The notes under the pieces are model-generated. The model was not told the DNA's origin and did not search any database. It saw only the letters and a program-made list of their open reading frames with translations. The position numbers and the translations under genes are program-made. 64,000 nt of DNA, from the NCBI GenBank assembly GCA_031262695.1, contig JAISHF010000002.1, forward strand, positions 92,523 through 156,522. Reading direction: 5' to 3'. The DNA comes from Candidatus Nomurabacteria bacterium. Lineage in GTDB: Bacteria > Patescibacteriota > Saccharimonadia > Saccharimonadales > Saccharimonadaceae. Positions 57,747 to 64,000 of the stretch are shown here, piece by piece; position 1 is the stretch's first letter, and each line of letters begins with the position of its first letter.

Positions 57747-59513
57747 TTAGAGTTTGCGAGCCTTAATTTCACGCGAAATGAACTCTAATTTGTCGCCGAT
57801 AGCAAGAGTGAGCTTGTCGGTCTTTTTGAGCTCCAGGCCACACATTTCGCCGGCAACAGCGCTGGGGACGGTGTTTTTTTCTTTTTGGACTTTGAGGACG
57901 GTAAGTTCGCCGAGCTCAATTTTATCACGGATAACTTTGGCGATTAGGTCAGCCGTGACTTTGCCGGTGAGAACTTCGCCGCCAGCAATTACCTCGCTTT
58001 TGGTGTCGCGGAAGACGCCCATAACTTTGAGCGAACCAACAACGGTTTCTACCACCTCTGGGGCGAGGAGTTTTTCCATTTCGCGTTTGGCGTCGTCAAG
58101 TAATTCGTAAATTACGCGGAAGGTGCGAACGGGGATATTGTCGCGGTCGGCGGTTTTTTGGAGGGCGGGGCTGATAGTAATATTGAAGCCGTAAAGAATG
58201 GTGTGGGCGCCGCGGGCAAGGGTGAGATCGTTCTCGGTGATATTGCCGACCCCTGTGGCGATAATGTTGAGGCGGATTAAACCCTGAGTGTCAATCATCC
58301 GCAGACTATCCACGACCGAAGTGGCAGAGCCGCCGACATCAGCCTTGACGACGACGTTCAATTCAACGGTATTATCGCTAGCGGACATTTTGCGGAGCAA
58401 GTCAAGGTTGGTAACATTAGTGCTGGCGGTGTTCTCTTTGGCGCGAGCGATATTGGTTTCAGCCTGCTGGCGAGCGGCACGCTCGCTCTCGGCCTCGGCG
58501 AAGTAGTCGCCAAAACTTGGCAGGTCCTTAAAGCCGACCACTGTAACTGGGGTGGCAGGAGTAGCCTTGCCTTTTGGTTTGCCGCGCCAATCAAGCATGG
58601 TGCGAACTTTGCCACGAGCGCCATTAGCAACCACAAAATCGCCATTTTTGAGCACGCCACCAGTGATTAGTAGGTTCGCAACTGGGCCGCGACCGACTTC
58701 CATGTGCGATTCAATCACAAGACCGCAAGCAGGGATGTTTTCGTCGGCACGGAGGTCTTCTACATCGGCAAGGAGTAAAATCATCTCCAATAATTTATCA
58801 AGGTTTTTGTTATCTTTAGCAGAAACTGGCACCATAATGGTGTCGCCACCCCATTCTTCGGGGTTCATATTGTGTTCGCTGGCAAGTTCGGCCATTACGC
58901 GATTGACATCGGCACCGGCTTTGTCAATTTTGTTAATCGCAACGATAATTTTGGCGTTGGAGTTTTTGGCGAATTCAATCGCTTCAACAGTTTGGGGCTT
59001 GACACCATCGTCGGCCGCAACAACTAGCACGACAATGTCGGTTAAAGAGGCAGAATGTTGGCGGAGGGCGGCGAAAGCCGAGTGGCCGGGGGTGTCAAGG
59101 AAGGTGATGGTTCGCTTTTTGTGTTCTAATTGGTAGGCAGAAATGTGCTGAGTAATGCCACCGGCTTCGCTGGCGGCGGTTTTTTTGCCAAGCAGAGTGT
59201 CAAGCAAGGTGGTTTTACCATGGTCAACATGGCCCATAATTGCCACAATCGGTGGGCGTGGCACGGCCGAGTCTGATAACTGGCGTTCTTCACGGGCTGG
59301 TAAAGCCTCTTTGCGGCGTTCTAGTTCGACTTCTTCGGCTAATTTTAGCTCGCCGACAATCAGGGCGGCGGTATCATAATCTAACCGTTGGTTGATTGTC
59401 GCGACGATGCCGTTTTTGAATAATTCGCCGATTAGTTTAACTACCGGCAAACCAAGGGCAGCCGCCAACTCATCTACGGTGATGGAGCCAGCGATGGACA
59501 CAACTTTTTTCAT
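57747..59513 (-). CDS. infB: Translation initiation factor IF-2 (short form)
   Basis: A 588-residue translational GTPase that positions fMet-tRNA. A short N-terminal IF2N-like unit ([20 protein letters not shown]) replaces the long extensions of many bacteria. GTPase motifs are GHVDHGKT, the switch [18 protein letters not shown] and NKID. Domains II-IV follow, ending in the fMet-tRNA binding C2 region ([10 protein letters not shown]). AAAGGAG precedes the ATG. It follows the S1-like gene on the same strand by 26 bp, so they are probably co-transcribed. Confidence 0.96.
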   Translation of the reverse strand: MKKVVSIAGSITVDELAAALGLPVVKLIGELFKNGIVATINQRLDYDTAALIVGELKLAEEVELERRKEALPAREERQLSDSAVPRPPIVAIMGHVDHGKTTLLDTLLGKKTAASEAGGITQHISAYQLEHKKRTITFLDTPGHSAFAALRQHSASLTDIVVLVVAADDGVKPQTVEAIEFAKNSNAKIIVAINKIDKAGADVNRVMAELASEHNMNPEEWGGDTIMVPVSAKDNKNLDKLLEMILLLADVEDLRADENIPACGLVIESHMEVGRGPVANLLITGGVLKNGDFVVANGARGKVRTMLDWRGKPKGKATPATPVTVVGFKDLPSFGDYFAEAESERAARQQAETNIARAKENTASTNVTNLDLLRKMSASDNTVELNVVVKADVGGSATSVVDSLRMIDTQGLIRLNIIATGVGNITENDLTLARGAHTILYGFNITISPALQKTADRDNIPVRTFRVIYELLDDAKREMEKLLAPEVVETVVGSLKVMGVFRDTKSEVIAGGEVLTGKVTADLIAKVIRDKIELGELTVLKVQKEKNTVPSAVAGEMCGLELKKTDKLTLAIGDKLEFISREIKARKL

Positions 59514-59539
59514 AACCGACTCCTTTCCTTTTCATTTAC

Positions 59540-60592
59540 TTATTTTTTGAGCGACAACGCAATCTTGCGGGCTGGGAGGTCAATGTCAATTACGGTGAAC
59601 TTCTTTTTGTCGCCGAGGGCAAAGACCTTCTCTGGGGCGTTGTTCTTGCCGCTGCCCATCTCGGTGATATGAACTAGGGCCTCAACCGATGGCGTAATCT
59701 GGACAAAAGCGCCAAATGGGGTGATGCGGGTGATGGTGCCTTCAACTTCGTCGCCCTTCTTGAGATGAGCTGTTTCAGAGAGCCAAGGGTCTGGTAGAGT
59801 TTGCTTGATACTGAGGCTGAGGCGACCATTATCAACCGAAATCACTTTGGCGTGGACTTCGTCGCCGACTTTGAGGTATTTGCTGACATCTAGCACGCGC
59901 TCCCAAGAGACTTCAGAGATATGAACGAGCCCCTCAATGCCGCCGACGTTAACGAAAGCGCCAAAATCAACGATGCCAGAAACAACGCCGTCAACCTCAG
60001 AGCCGACTGTGATACCCTCTAACTTTTCAGCGTTTTGGGTTTTAGCGATGTCGCGTTCAGAGAAGATTAGCTTGTTGTTCTTTTTGTCAACGTCAATCAC
60101 CTTAACAGTGAGCGGCTTGCCGATTAGGCTAGAGAGTTTTTGGATGATTTCGCTGCGATCGCCAGCGGCAGCGCGAGGGTAATGCTCAACTGCGAGTTGC
60201 GAAACTGGCATAAAACCACGCACGCCGTTAAACTCAATCAAAAGACCGCCACGATTGACGTCAAAAGGAGTGACCTCAATGACTTCGCCAGAGGCTTTTT
60301 TGGCCAAGAGCTCATCCCAGCCACGGTCTTTAGCGGCTTTGCGGAATGAGACTAGTTGATAGCCGTCTTCGGTTTCTTCGCCTAGGATGCTGGCTTGGAC
60401 TTCTTCGCCAACTTTGAGATTGCGCGAAAAAGCGACCTCGTTGCGAGGGATAATGCCAACGCCATGCGCCCCTAAATCAACCAAGATCTCGGATTTTTTG
60501 ACCGAAAGCACCTTGCCATTGACTAGTTCGCCCTCTTCAAAGGCTTTGAAATCCTGCCCTGCTAGCAGTTCGTCCATCGTTATTTTTGCCAC
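59540..60592 (-). CDS. S1-domain protein (ribosomal protein bS1-like)
   Basis: A 350-residue protein with four S1 OB-folds (about residues 17-85, 100-170, 188-258, 275-345), for example GSEVDGVVSGIVDFGAFVNV and GDEVEGTITRITPFGAFVQI. It acts in mRNA binding at the 30S subunit; the size fits the four-domain bS1 of Gram-positive-like bacteria, though only the context supports rpsA. It starts with GTG immediately after the TAA of a 15-codon leaderless mini-ORF; no Shine-Dalgarno is near. ATG at residue 6 is an alternative start. It is upstream of infB, grouping initiation functions. Confidence 0.85.
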   Translation of the reverse strand: MAKITMDELLAGQDFKAFEEGELVNGKVLSVKKSEILVDLGAHGVGIIPRNEVAFSRNLKVGEEVQASILGEETEDGYQLVSFRKAAKDRGWDELLAKKASGEVIEVTPFDVNRGGLLIEFNGVRGFMPVSQLAVEHYPRAAAGDRSEIIQKLSSLIGKPLTVKVIDVDKKNNKLIFSERDIAKTQNAEKLEGITVGSEVDGVVSGIVDFGAFVNVGGIEGLVHISEVSWERVLDVSKYLKVGDEVHAKVISVDNGRLSLSIKQTLPDPWLSETAHLKKGDEVEGTITRITPFGAFVQITPSVEALVHITEMGSGKNNAPEKVFALGDKKKFTVIDIDLPARKIALSLKK

Positions 60593-60640
60593 TTATATAC
60601 TTCTTGAACAGGCCAAAGACCCGCCCAAAACTCCTTTCAT
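60593..60640 (-). CDS. Possible 15-codon leaderless mini-ORF coupled to the S1 gene
   Basis: ATG at 60640 follows TATAAT (60648-60653) by 7 nt and reads MKGVLGGSLACSRSI, ending with TAA directly before the S1 GTG. The arrangement would let ribosomes that terminate here reinitiate at the GTG, which has no Shine-Dalgarno. The same opening (ATGAAAGGAGTTT) occurs at 25594. Confidence 0.4.
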   Translation of the reverse strand: MKGVLGGSLACSRSI

Positions 60641-60647
60641 TTCTATA

Positions 60648-60653
60648 ATTATA
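60648..60653 (-). promoter_or_regulatory. -10 box of the S1-infB transcript
   Basis: Minus-strand TATAAT, 7 nt before the mini-ORF ATG at 60640. Confidence 0.6.
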
Positions 60654-60687
60654 GCGTATTGGGGAGCAAAATGCAAGGGTTTTGCTG

Positions 60688-60693
60688 TATAAT
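60688..60693 (+). promoter_or_regulatory. -10 box, leaderless start at 60700
   Basis: TATAAT, 6 nt before the ATG. Confidence 0.7.
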
Positions 60694-60699
60694 ATATAT

Positions 60700-61146
60700 A
60701 TGCTATTGGAAAGGCTGAAGGCGGATTATCCGCAGTTTAAGTGGCGAATAGGGGCGAGGTTTCGCTGGCGGCCGGCGACAAGGACGATTACGGTGGAAAA
60801 ATGGGCGAAAAATGACAGAAATGGGCAAAAAACGGCAAAATCTGCTGGCGAGGGATATGTAGGGCAAAAATATGCCCTCCTGACGCTCCACGAGCTCGCA
60901 CACGCGCTTTTAGGGCATAAGGATGATAGTTGTGATGTTTTGCGGCTAAAATGCGAGGCAGAGGCTTGGGAGAAGGTTAAGAGCGATTTGTGCGGGCGGT
61001 ATGGTGTTGCGTGGGACGAGGAATTTGCGCAGGATAATTTGGACACTTATCGGGCGTGGCTGCACAAAAAATCCGCCTGCCCTGTTTGCAAACAGTGTCG
61101 TTTACAAACAAAGACAGGCGAATATGTGTGCCTGAACGGCTGCTAA
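60700..61146 (+). CDS. Zinc metallopeptidase-like protein (HExxH, ImmA/IrrE-like) with C-terminal zinc ribbon
   Basis: A 148-residue protein. LTLHELAHALLGHKDD holds the HExxH zinc motif, with a downstream Glu in KCEAEAWEKV as candidate third ligand, similar to ImmA/IrrE or WLM/SprT small peptidases. The C-terminus has CPVCKQC and a distal C-x4-C pair (VCLNGC), a zinc-ribbon arrangement as in SprT-like proteins. Start at 60700 fixed by the -10 box 6 nt upstream; the ORF from 60682 includes the promoter. No helix-turn-helix partner adjoins. SprT-like or ImmA-like cannot be separated by eye. Confidence 0.7.
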   Translation: MLLERLKADYPQFKWRIGARFRWRPATRTITVEKWAKNDRNGQKTAKSAGEGYVGQKYALLTLHELAHALLGHKDDSCDVLRLKCEAEAWEKVKSDLCGRYGVAWDEEFAQDNLDTYRAWLHKKSACPVCKQCRLQTKTGEYVCLNGC

Positions 61147-61151
61147 AAGGC

Positions 61152-61355
61152 TTATTTTACCTTTTTAGCTGGGCCGCGCTTGCTGATTGCGCCACCTTTG
61201 GCGCCAGCGATGCGAGCGAGCTCGCGGTTCGCGGCAAAGCCACCGGTGCGGCCTTTTTTGCCGCCCATTGCACCGATACGGGCATAAAAATCTGCACCGT
61301 GCTTAGCAATATTACTTGCGGCCGCCTTAGCGCCGCCAACTTTATTACCTGCCAT
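61152..61355 (-). CDS. Small KGG-motif (stress-induced acidophilic repeat-like) protein
   Basis: A 67-residue basic Gly/Ala-rich protein. GAMGGKKGRTGGFAANRELA followed by RIAGAKGGAISKRG matches the KGG repeat of YciG-type general stress proteins, which are disordered and possibly DNA- or RNA-associated. The start at 61355 (MAGNKVGG) is preferred to 61373. A strong promoter (TTGACA-17-TATAAT, 61412-61440) drives it with a leader of about 50 nt and a weak GAGAAG site. It is convergent with the metallopeptidase gene (6 bp apart). Confidence 0.75.
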   Translation of the reverse strand: MAGNKVGGAKAAASNIAKHGADFYARIGAMGGKKGRTGGFAANRELARIAGAKGGAISKRGPAKKVK

Positions 61356-61411
61356 ATCTTCTCTTTCTCCCACCGACTTAACAATATCGCACCCTTATGT
61401 GCTTACCCTTA

Positions 61412-61440
61412 TTATATCACACTCGTGCTTAAATGTCAAT
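61412..61440 (-). promoter_or_regulatory. Consensus promoter of the KGG-protein gene
   Basis: Minus strand: TTGACA (61435-61440), 17-bp spacer, TATAAT (61412-61417) in GTGTGATATAAT. One of the best promoters in the window. Confidence 0.8.
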
Positions 61441-61493
61441 ACTAACATAAGGTTTTTCTGAAAATTGTAGTTTGCATATAGAAATAAGTGGTA

Positions 61494-61499
61494 TATAAT
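61494..61499 (+). promoter_or_regulatory. -10 box, leaderless start at 61506
   Basis: TATAAT, 6 nt before the ATG. Confidence 0.7.
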
Positions 61500-61505
61500 A
61501 TGTAT

Positions 61506-62915
61506 ATGAAAAAGTTTTGGGGTAAGGTTGTGGGGTTCTTTTCGAATAAGCGGGCGTTTTATGGGCTGATTAGCGTGAGTGCGGTGATTTTGGTAGCGGC
61601 GGTGGTGGTTTTGGGGGTGATTCGGCCGTTTCGGATTATGGTTTTAGGGGTCAATGTCAATCAACAGTTTGACCAAAACCAGCCGATTCCGTTTGTGGAT
61701 GGTGGGCTGTATGGCTATATTGACACCAAGGGCAAGGTGTTGATTTCGCCGCGATTTGAGCGGGCGGAGCCGTTTAATGGCAAATATGCACTTGCTACCT
61801 CTGGGGAGCGAGATGTGGTGATTGACAAAAAAGGCGAGATTAAACTGGATGCGGCGCGTGATACGGTGTTTTATGATGAGGTGAGCCGGACGTGGCTGGT
61901 CGGCAGCACGCTATATAATGCGAATTTGAAGCGGGTTTCTAAAAATACTATGGACGTGCGTAAGGGGTCGGACGGGTTGTATCCGTTCTTTGAGAGCGGC
62001 AAATACGGGGTGATTAACGCCCGTGGCAAGAAGATTTTTGATTGCGGTGGGTCGCCTTGTGAGGTGGAGATACGGGAGGCGGTGGCGGAGTTGCGAGATA
62101 CTTATGCCTTAGTAAGCATAGAAAACGGCACACAGACGATTATTAACGCCAAAAATGGCAAAAAAATCGTGGAATATGGCAACGGGACAACTGTAGTCGT
62201 GATGCCAAATAATATTTTTGCGGTTCATAGCGTTGAAGACGGGCGAACGGCGACTTTTTATCGCTATATTGAGAAAAATCGGATTGCTGTAGAGGCGGAA
62301 GACGGCGTGATGTTTTCGCTGTTTGATGTAAAAAATAAGTATTTTTTGATGGATTTTGGCGAAACTTGGGCTGACAAAAAGCGGAGCGGACGCTATGCAC
62401 TCTATAAACAGAGCGACGGGACATTCCTTGCGACGACGGCGCGACAGGCGCTAACGGTAAGCGAGTTGACGATTGAGCTGGCCCGGTCGAGTTGTGGAGA
62501 TAACAAATATGGCATAAATACGGGCGATACTGAGGTGCTAAAATGCGAGTATGATGACGTGGAATTGTTGGGCGCTCCCCTGTTTATGTTCCTAAAAAAG
62601 CGGGTTGGGCAAGAAATCGTCGTGCTAAAAGGCAACGGCAAATATACATTATATGATATAAAAAAGCGGAAGATTCTGATGAGTACCGAGACGCCAATTC
62701 AGGTGGCGAGCGATTCGCCGTTCTTTGCGAGTTATGATAGCGGGAGTGGTAAAGTGATGGTTTATAATGCAATTACAGGGGCAACGGAGCAGATTCCGAC
62801 GCACGATGCGACTTCGTGGACGCAAGGTGCGAATTATTTTGCGGTCAACTCTACGGGGCAAATTCGCTATTATAATAATCGACTAGAAGAAATCAAGACG
62901 ACTTCGCCAAGATAA
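61506..62915 (+). CDS. Membrane-anchored WG-repeat-like protein
   Basis: A 469-residue protein: cytoplasmic basic start (MKKFWGKVVGFFSNKR), one helix (about 20-45), then an exported beta-rich region. GGLYGYIDTKGKVLISPRFERA and GKYGVINARGKKIFDCG follow the WG-repeat pattern (tyrosine-glycine, then D/N-x-G, then polar). Later repeats (KYGINTGDTEVLKCEYDDV, KYTLYDIKKRKIL) are more diverged. WG proteins are common at bacterial surfaces, and their function is usually unknown. The start at 61506 is fixed by a leaderless promoter. The double-hairpin repeat copy 3 follows immediately and likely terminates it. Confidence 0.72.
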   Translation: MKKFWGKVVGFFSNKRAFYGLISVSAVILVAAVVVLGVIRPFRIMVLGVNVNQQFDQNQPIPFVDGGLYGYIDTKGKVLISPRFERAEPFNGKYALATSGERDVVIDKKGEIKLDAARDTVFYDEVSRTWLVGSTLYNANLKRVSKNTMDVRKGSDGLYPFFESGKYGVINARGKKIFDCGGSPCEVEIREAVAELRDTYALVSIENGTQTIINAKNGKKIVEYGNGTTVVVMPNNIFAVHSVEDGRTATFYRYIEKNRIAVEAEDGVMFSLFDVKNKYFLMDFGETWADKKRSGRYALYKQSDGTFLATTARQALTVSELTIELARSSCGDNKYGINTGDTEVLKCEYDDVELLGAPLFMFLKKRVGQEIVVLKGNGKYTLYDIKKRKILMSTETPIQVASDSPFFASYDSGSGKVMVYNAITGATEQIPTHDATSWTQGANYFAVNSTGQIRYYNNRLEEIKTTSPR

Positions 62916-62996
62916 CTTCGGTTTTCTTTTTAGAAAAGAAAGCCGCCTAAGAAAATTTAGTTAAAAAGTCGGCAAGAGTAAATATTGCCGACTTTT
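62916..62996. repeat. Double-hairpin repeat, copy 3
   Basis: Hairpin 1: CGGTTTTCTTTT (62919-62930) with AAAAGAAAGCCG (62934-62945, one T-G wobble). Then CCTAAGAAAA. Hairpin 2: AAAAGTCGGCAA (62964-62975) with TTGCCGACTTTT (62985-62996). It starts right after the WG-protein stop and ends 32 nt before tRNA-Ser. Confidence 0.85.
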
Positions 62997-63015
62997 CACA
63001 TTAGTAATTATGTGA

Positions 63016-63021
63016 TATAAT
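63016..63021 (+). promoter_or_regulatory. -10 box of tRNA-Ser
   Basis: TATAAT in TGTGATATAAT, 7 nt before the tRNA 5' end. Confidence 0.65.
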
Positions 63022-63028
63022 TGGAAGT

Positions 63029-63116
63029 GGAAGAGTGGCCGAGTGGTTGAAGGCGCACGACTCGAAATCGTGTTTATGGCAACATAACGGAGGTTCGAAT
63101 CCTCTCTCTTCCGCCA
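63029..63116 (+). tRNA. tRNA-Ser (anticodon CGA), CCA encoded
   Basis: Acceptor GGAAGAG (63029-63035) pairs with CTCTTCC (63106-63112), discriminator G, then CCA (63114-63116). The anticodon stem is CACGA/TCGTG (63056-63060, 63068-63072) with loop CTCGAAA and anticodon CGA at 63063-63065, reading UCG. The variable arm is long (tatggcaacata region), as in class II tRNAs, and the T-loop is GGTTCGAATCC. It lies after the third double-hairpin repeat. Confidence 0.96.
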
Positions 63117-63152
63117 TTAGGATTATTTTATGGGGCGGGCAGAGGCAGGTTT

Positions 63153-63500
63153 TTGGAAGATAATTTATCGGTGATTGTGAAAACTGAGGAACTGTATCGG
63201 GCGGTTAGTCGTGTGAGCGAAAAATTGTCAGGGTTAAAGCGGCAGACGATTGGGCGGCGGCTGGAAGATACGTCGCTAGAATTATTGGAATATGAGATTA
63301 TGGCGAAGAACGCCGCCAAACAGAACACCACGCCGTATCTATTGAAAGCGTGTGCGCTAACAGAGCTTGTGATGTTTCATTTACGAATTTTGGGGGATGA
63401 AAAGCTCGTGAACCAGACCACTATTCAGCAGTTGCAGGCGAAATTATTGCAAATTGGGCGGGAATTGGGTGGTTGGCGGAGATATTCACAGGGTCGGTAG
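63153..63500 (+). CDS. Avd-like / four-helix-bundle protein
   Basis: An about 110-115-residue helical protein similar to the Avd accessory protein of diversity-generating retroelements and to the 23S-rRNA intervening-sequence four-helix bundle family: TEELYRAVSRVSEKLSGLKR, LELLEYEIMAKNAAKQNTTP, KACALTELVMFHLRILGDEK, then a last helix. In retroelements Avd pentamers bind the template RNA and reverse transcriptase. The start is unclear: TTG at 63153 or GTG at 63171/63177; no ATG fits the frame. The next 270 bp hold an AAC-rich antisense coding fragment, which supports the retroelement reading; no reverse transcriptase is within the window. Confidence 0.65.
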   Translation: MEDNLSVIVKTEELYRAVSRVSEKLSGLKRQTIGRRLEDTSLELLEYEIMAKNAAKQNTTPYLLKACALTELVMFHLRILGDEKLVNQTTIQQLQAKLLQIGRELGGWRRYSQGR

Positions 63501-63543
63501 TAAGTAGCGGGGTTGGACGTGAGGATATGTCGCGCAGAGTAGG

Positions 63544-63591
63544 GCTCGGGCACCAGCAGATGTGGACTCGGTCGCCAGTGGCCGCCCGAGC
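63544..63591. other. Hairpin next to the AAC-rich fragment
   Basis: GCTCGGGC (63544-63551) pairs with GCCCGAGC (63584-63591). On the minus strand it begins 8 nt beyond the TAG of the antisense fragment, a position where retroelement variable regions often carry a stem-loop. Confidence 0.5.
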
Positions 63592-63599
63592 TGGTGGTG

Positions 63600-63770
63600 C
63601 TACCTCATCAAAAACGCCGCCACATACTCGTCGTCCGCGTCCGCGGAATTCGCGTTCCAGTTCGGCTTGCCGTCGTAGTTCACGTTGCCGTAAGGACAAA
63701 GGTCGTGGCTTTTGACTTCTGGTGCTTCTGTCGGGTTGCCACACGCATGCGACAATCGGGTCTTTGTGAT
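63600..63770 (-). pseudogene. Antisense AAC-rich coding fragment, possible retroelement template or variable repeat
   Basis: On the minus strand one frame is open between TAA (63771-63773) and TAG (63600-63602) for 56 codons. It has no start codon. Its core reads CPYGNVNYDGKPNWNANSAD followed by a short end in FLMR. The core (about 63645-63689) is rich in AAC codons, as are template and variable repeats of diversity-generating retroelements, where A residues are the mutated sites. It may be a noncoding template repeat, or the 3' end of a decayed target gene. The partner copy is not in this window. Confidence 0.45.
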
Positions 63771-64000
63771 TTACACCAGACACTCGTGAGGTAACACTAT
63801 CTCACTTGGCGATTGGATGCACCCGCGGCAGGTCCAGCGGTATTCTTCGGTGTTTTCTATAGTAGGCCGTCTTTGGGCGCGAGAATAACCACGACCCCAA
63901 GCGTTTTAGCGCTCGCAATCGTGGTTATAGTATAGCAAACTGCGGTATGAGAGTAAAGTGCACGGTATTTCTTAGGTGCGCGAAAGGAAAAAGAAAAAAG
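63771..64000. other. Right-edge sequence with hairpin, no gene recognised
   Basis: Holds a hairpin: ATAACCACGA (63885-63894) pairs with TCGTGGTTAT (63919-63928), with an inner AGCG/CGCT stem (63900-63903/63910-63913). A minus-strand TATACT-like box adjoins at about 63928-63935. A retroelement reverse transcriptase, if present, would lie beyond 64000. Confidence 0.4.

Noticed and set aside
63421..63783. 120-residue minus-strand ORF over the right edge
   Set aside because: Its Arg-rich translation looks like a frame shadow; the AAC-rich frame at 63600-63770 is the plausible coding remnant.
1..64000. UGA recoding as in Gracilibacteria/Absconditabacteria
   Set aside because: Conserved genes are full length with UGA as a stop, and several end in UGA at ATGA overlaps.
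1..64000. CRISPR arrays, rRNA genes or insertion-sequence transposases
   Set aside because: No regularly spaced repeat arrays, rRNA signature sequences or transposase ORFs were seen.

Overview
The window looks like part of the chromosome of a Patescibacteria (CPR) bacterium, most probably a Saccharibacteria (TM7)-type lineage. This is an inference from style and content, because no 16S gene is present. Supporting points are dense gene packing with many ATGA overlaps, a short bacterial ProS and a short IF-2, bL21 without bL27 beside it, a DUF5663-like small protein, many membrane and cell-wall genes, and an absence of metabolic pathways. UGA is used as a stop and the standard code fits throughout, which argues against Gracilibacteria and Absconditabacteria.

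Layout. 0-4.3 kb: two AAA/DUF4143 ATPases on either side of a secreted stalk-domain protein that has a long structured 5' leader. 4.3-13.4 kb: a surface-glycan block with a GT2/pyruvyltransferase fusion, a flippase, a GT4, a polymerase/TagF fusion, a lipoprotein and a GT8-like enzyme. 13.5-16.3 kb: a large VirB4/VirD4-like ATPase, followed by about 490 bp with no gene. 16.8-24.0 kb: a leftward division and cell-wall cluster (rsmH, ftsL-like, ftsI, mraY, ftsW, murG, ftsQ-like). Upstream of it lie a 17-bp inverted repeat spanning about 250 bp and DnaA-box-like sites. 24.6-31.7 kb: a KwaB/DUF4868-like protein, greA, proS, a degenerate DHH protein, a FemAB protein, an HtrA protease and a membrane protein. 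31.7-39.5 kb: a phosphotransferase, a zeta-like kinase, a lipid kinase, and a five-gene cassette (Mur ligase, hydrolase, DegT aminotransferase, two FemAB) that probably builds a peptidoglycan side branch. 39.5-41.3 kb: two more glycan genes. 41.3-47.2 kb: lepB, parAB, rplU, an LPXTG-type surface protein and an acidic membrane-anchored partner. 47.3-57.7 kb: ileS, a thioredoxin-like protein, nrdR, ftsZ, ftsA, map, adk, rpsU, def, fmt and a DUF5663-like protein. 57.7-62.9 kb: infB, an S1-like protein, a metallopeptidase, a KGG protein and a WG-repeat membrane protein. 63.0-64 kb: tRNA-Ser(CGA), an Avd-like gene and an AAC-rich antisense fragment that may belong to a diversity-generating retroelement.

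Expression logic. At least 17 genes start exactly 6 nt after a TATAAT-like -10 box, often within GTGATATAAT. Transcription would therefore begin at the A of the start codon (leaderless mRNA). Genes inside operons use GGAGG Shine-Dalgarno sites or ATGA coupling instead. The best candidates for undescribed biology are a three-copy double-hairpin repeat with compensatory base changes, the inverted-repeat element at the head of the dcw cluster, the leaderless mini-ORFs, the Mur ligase/FemAB cassette and the possible retroelement at the right edge.
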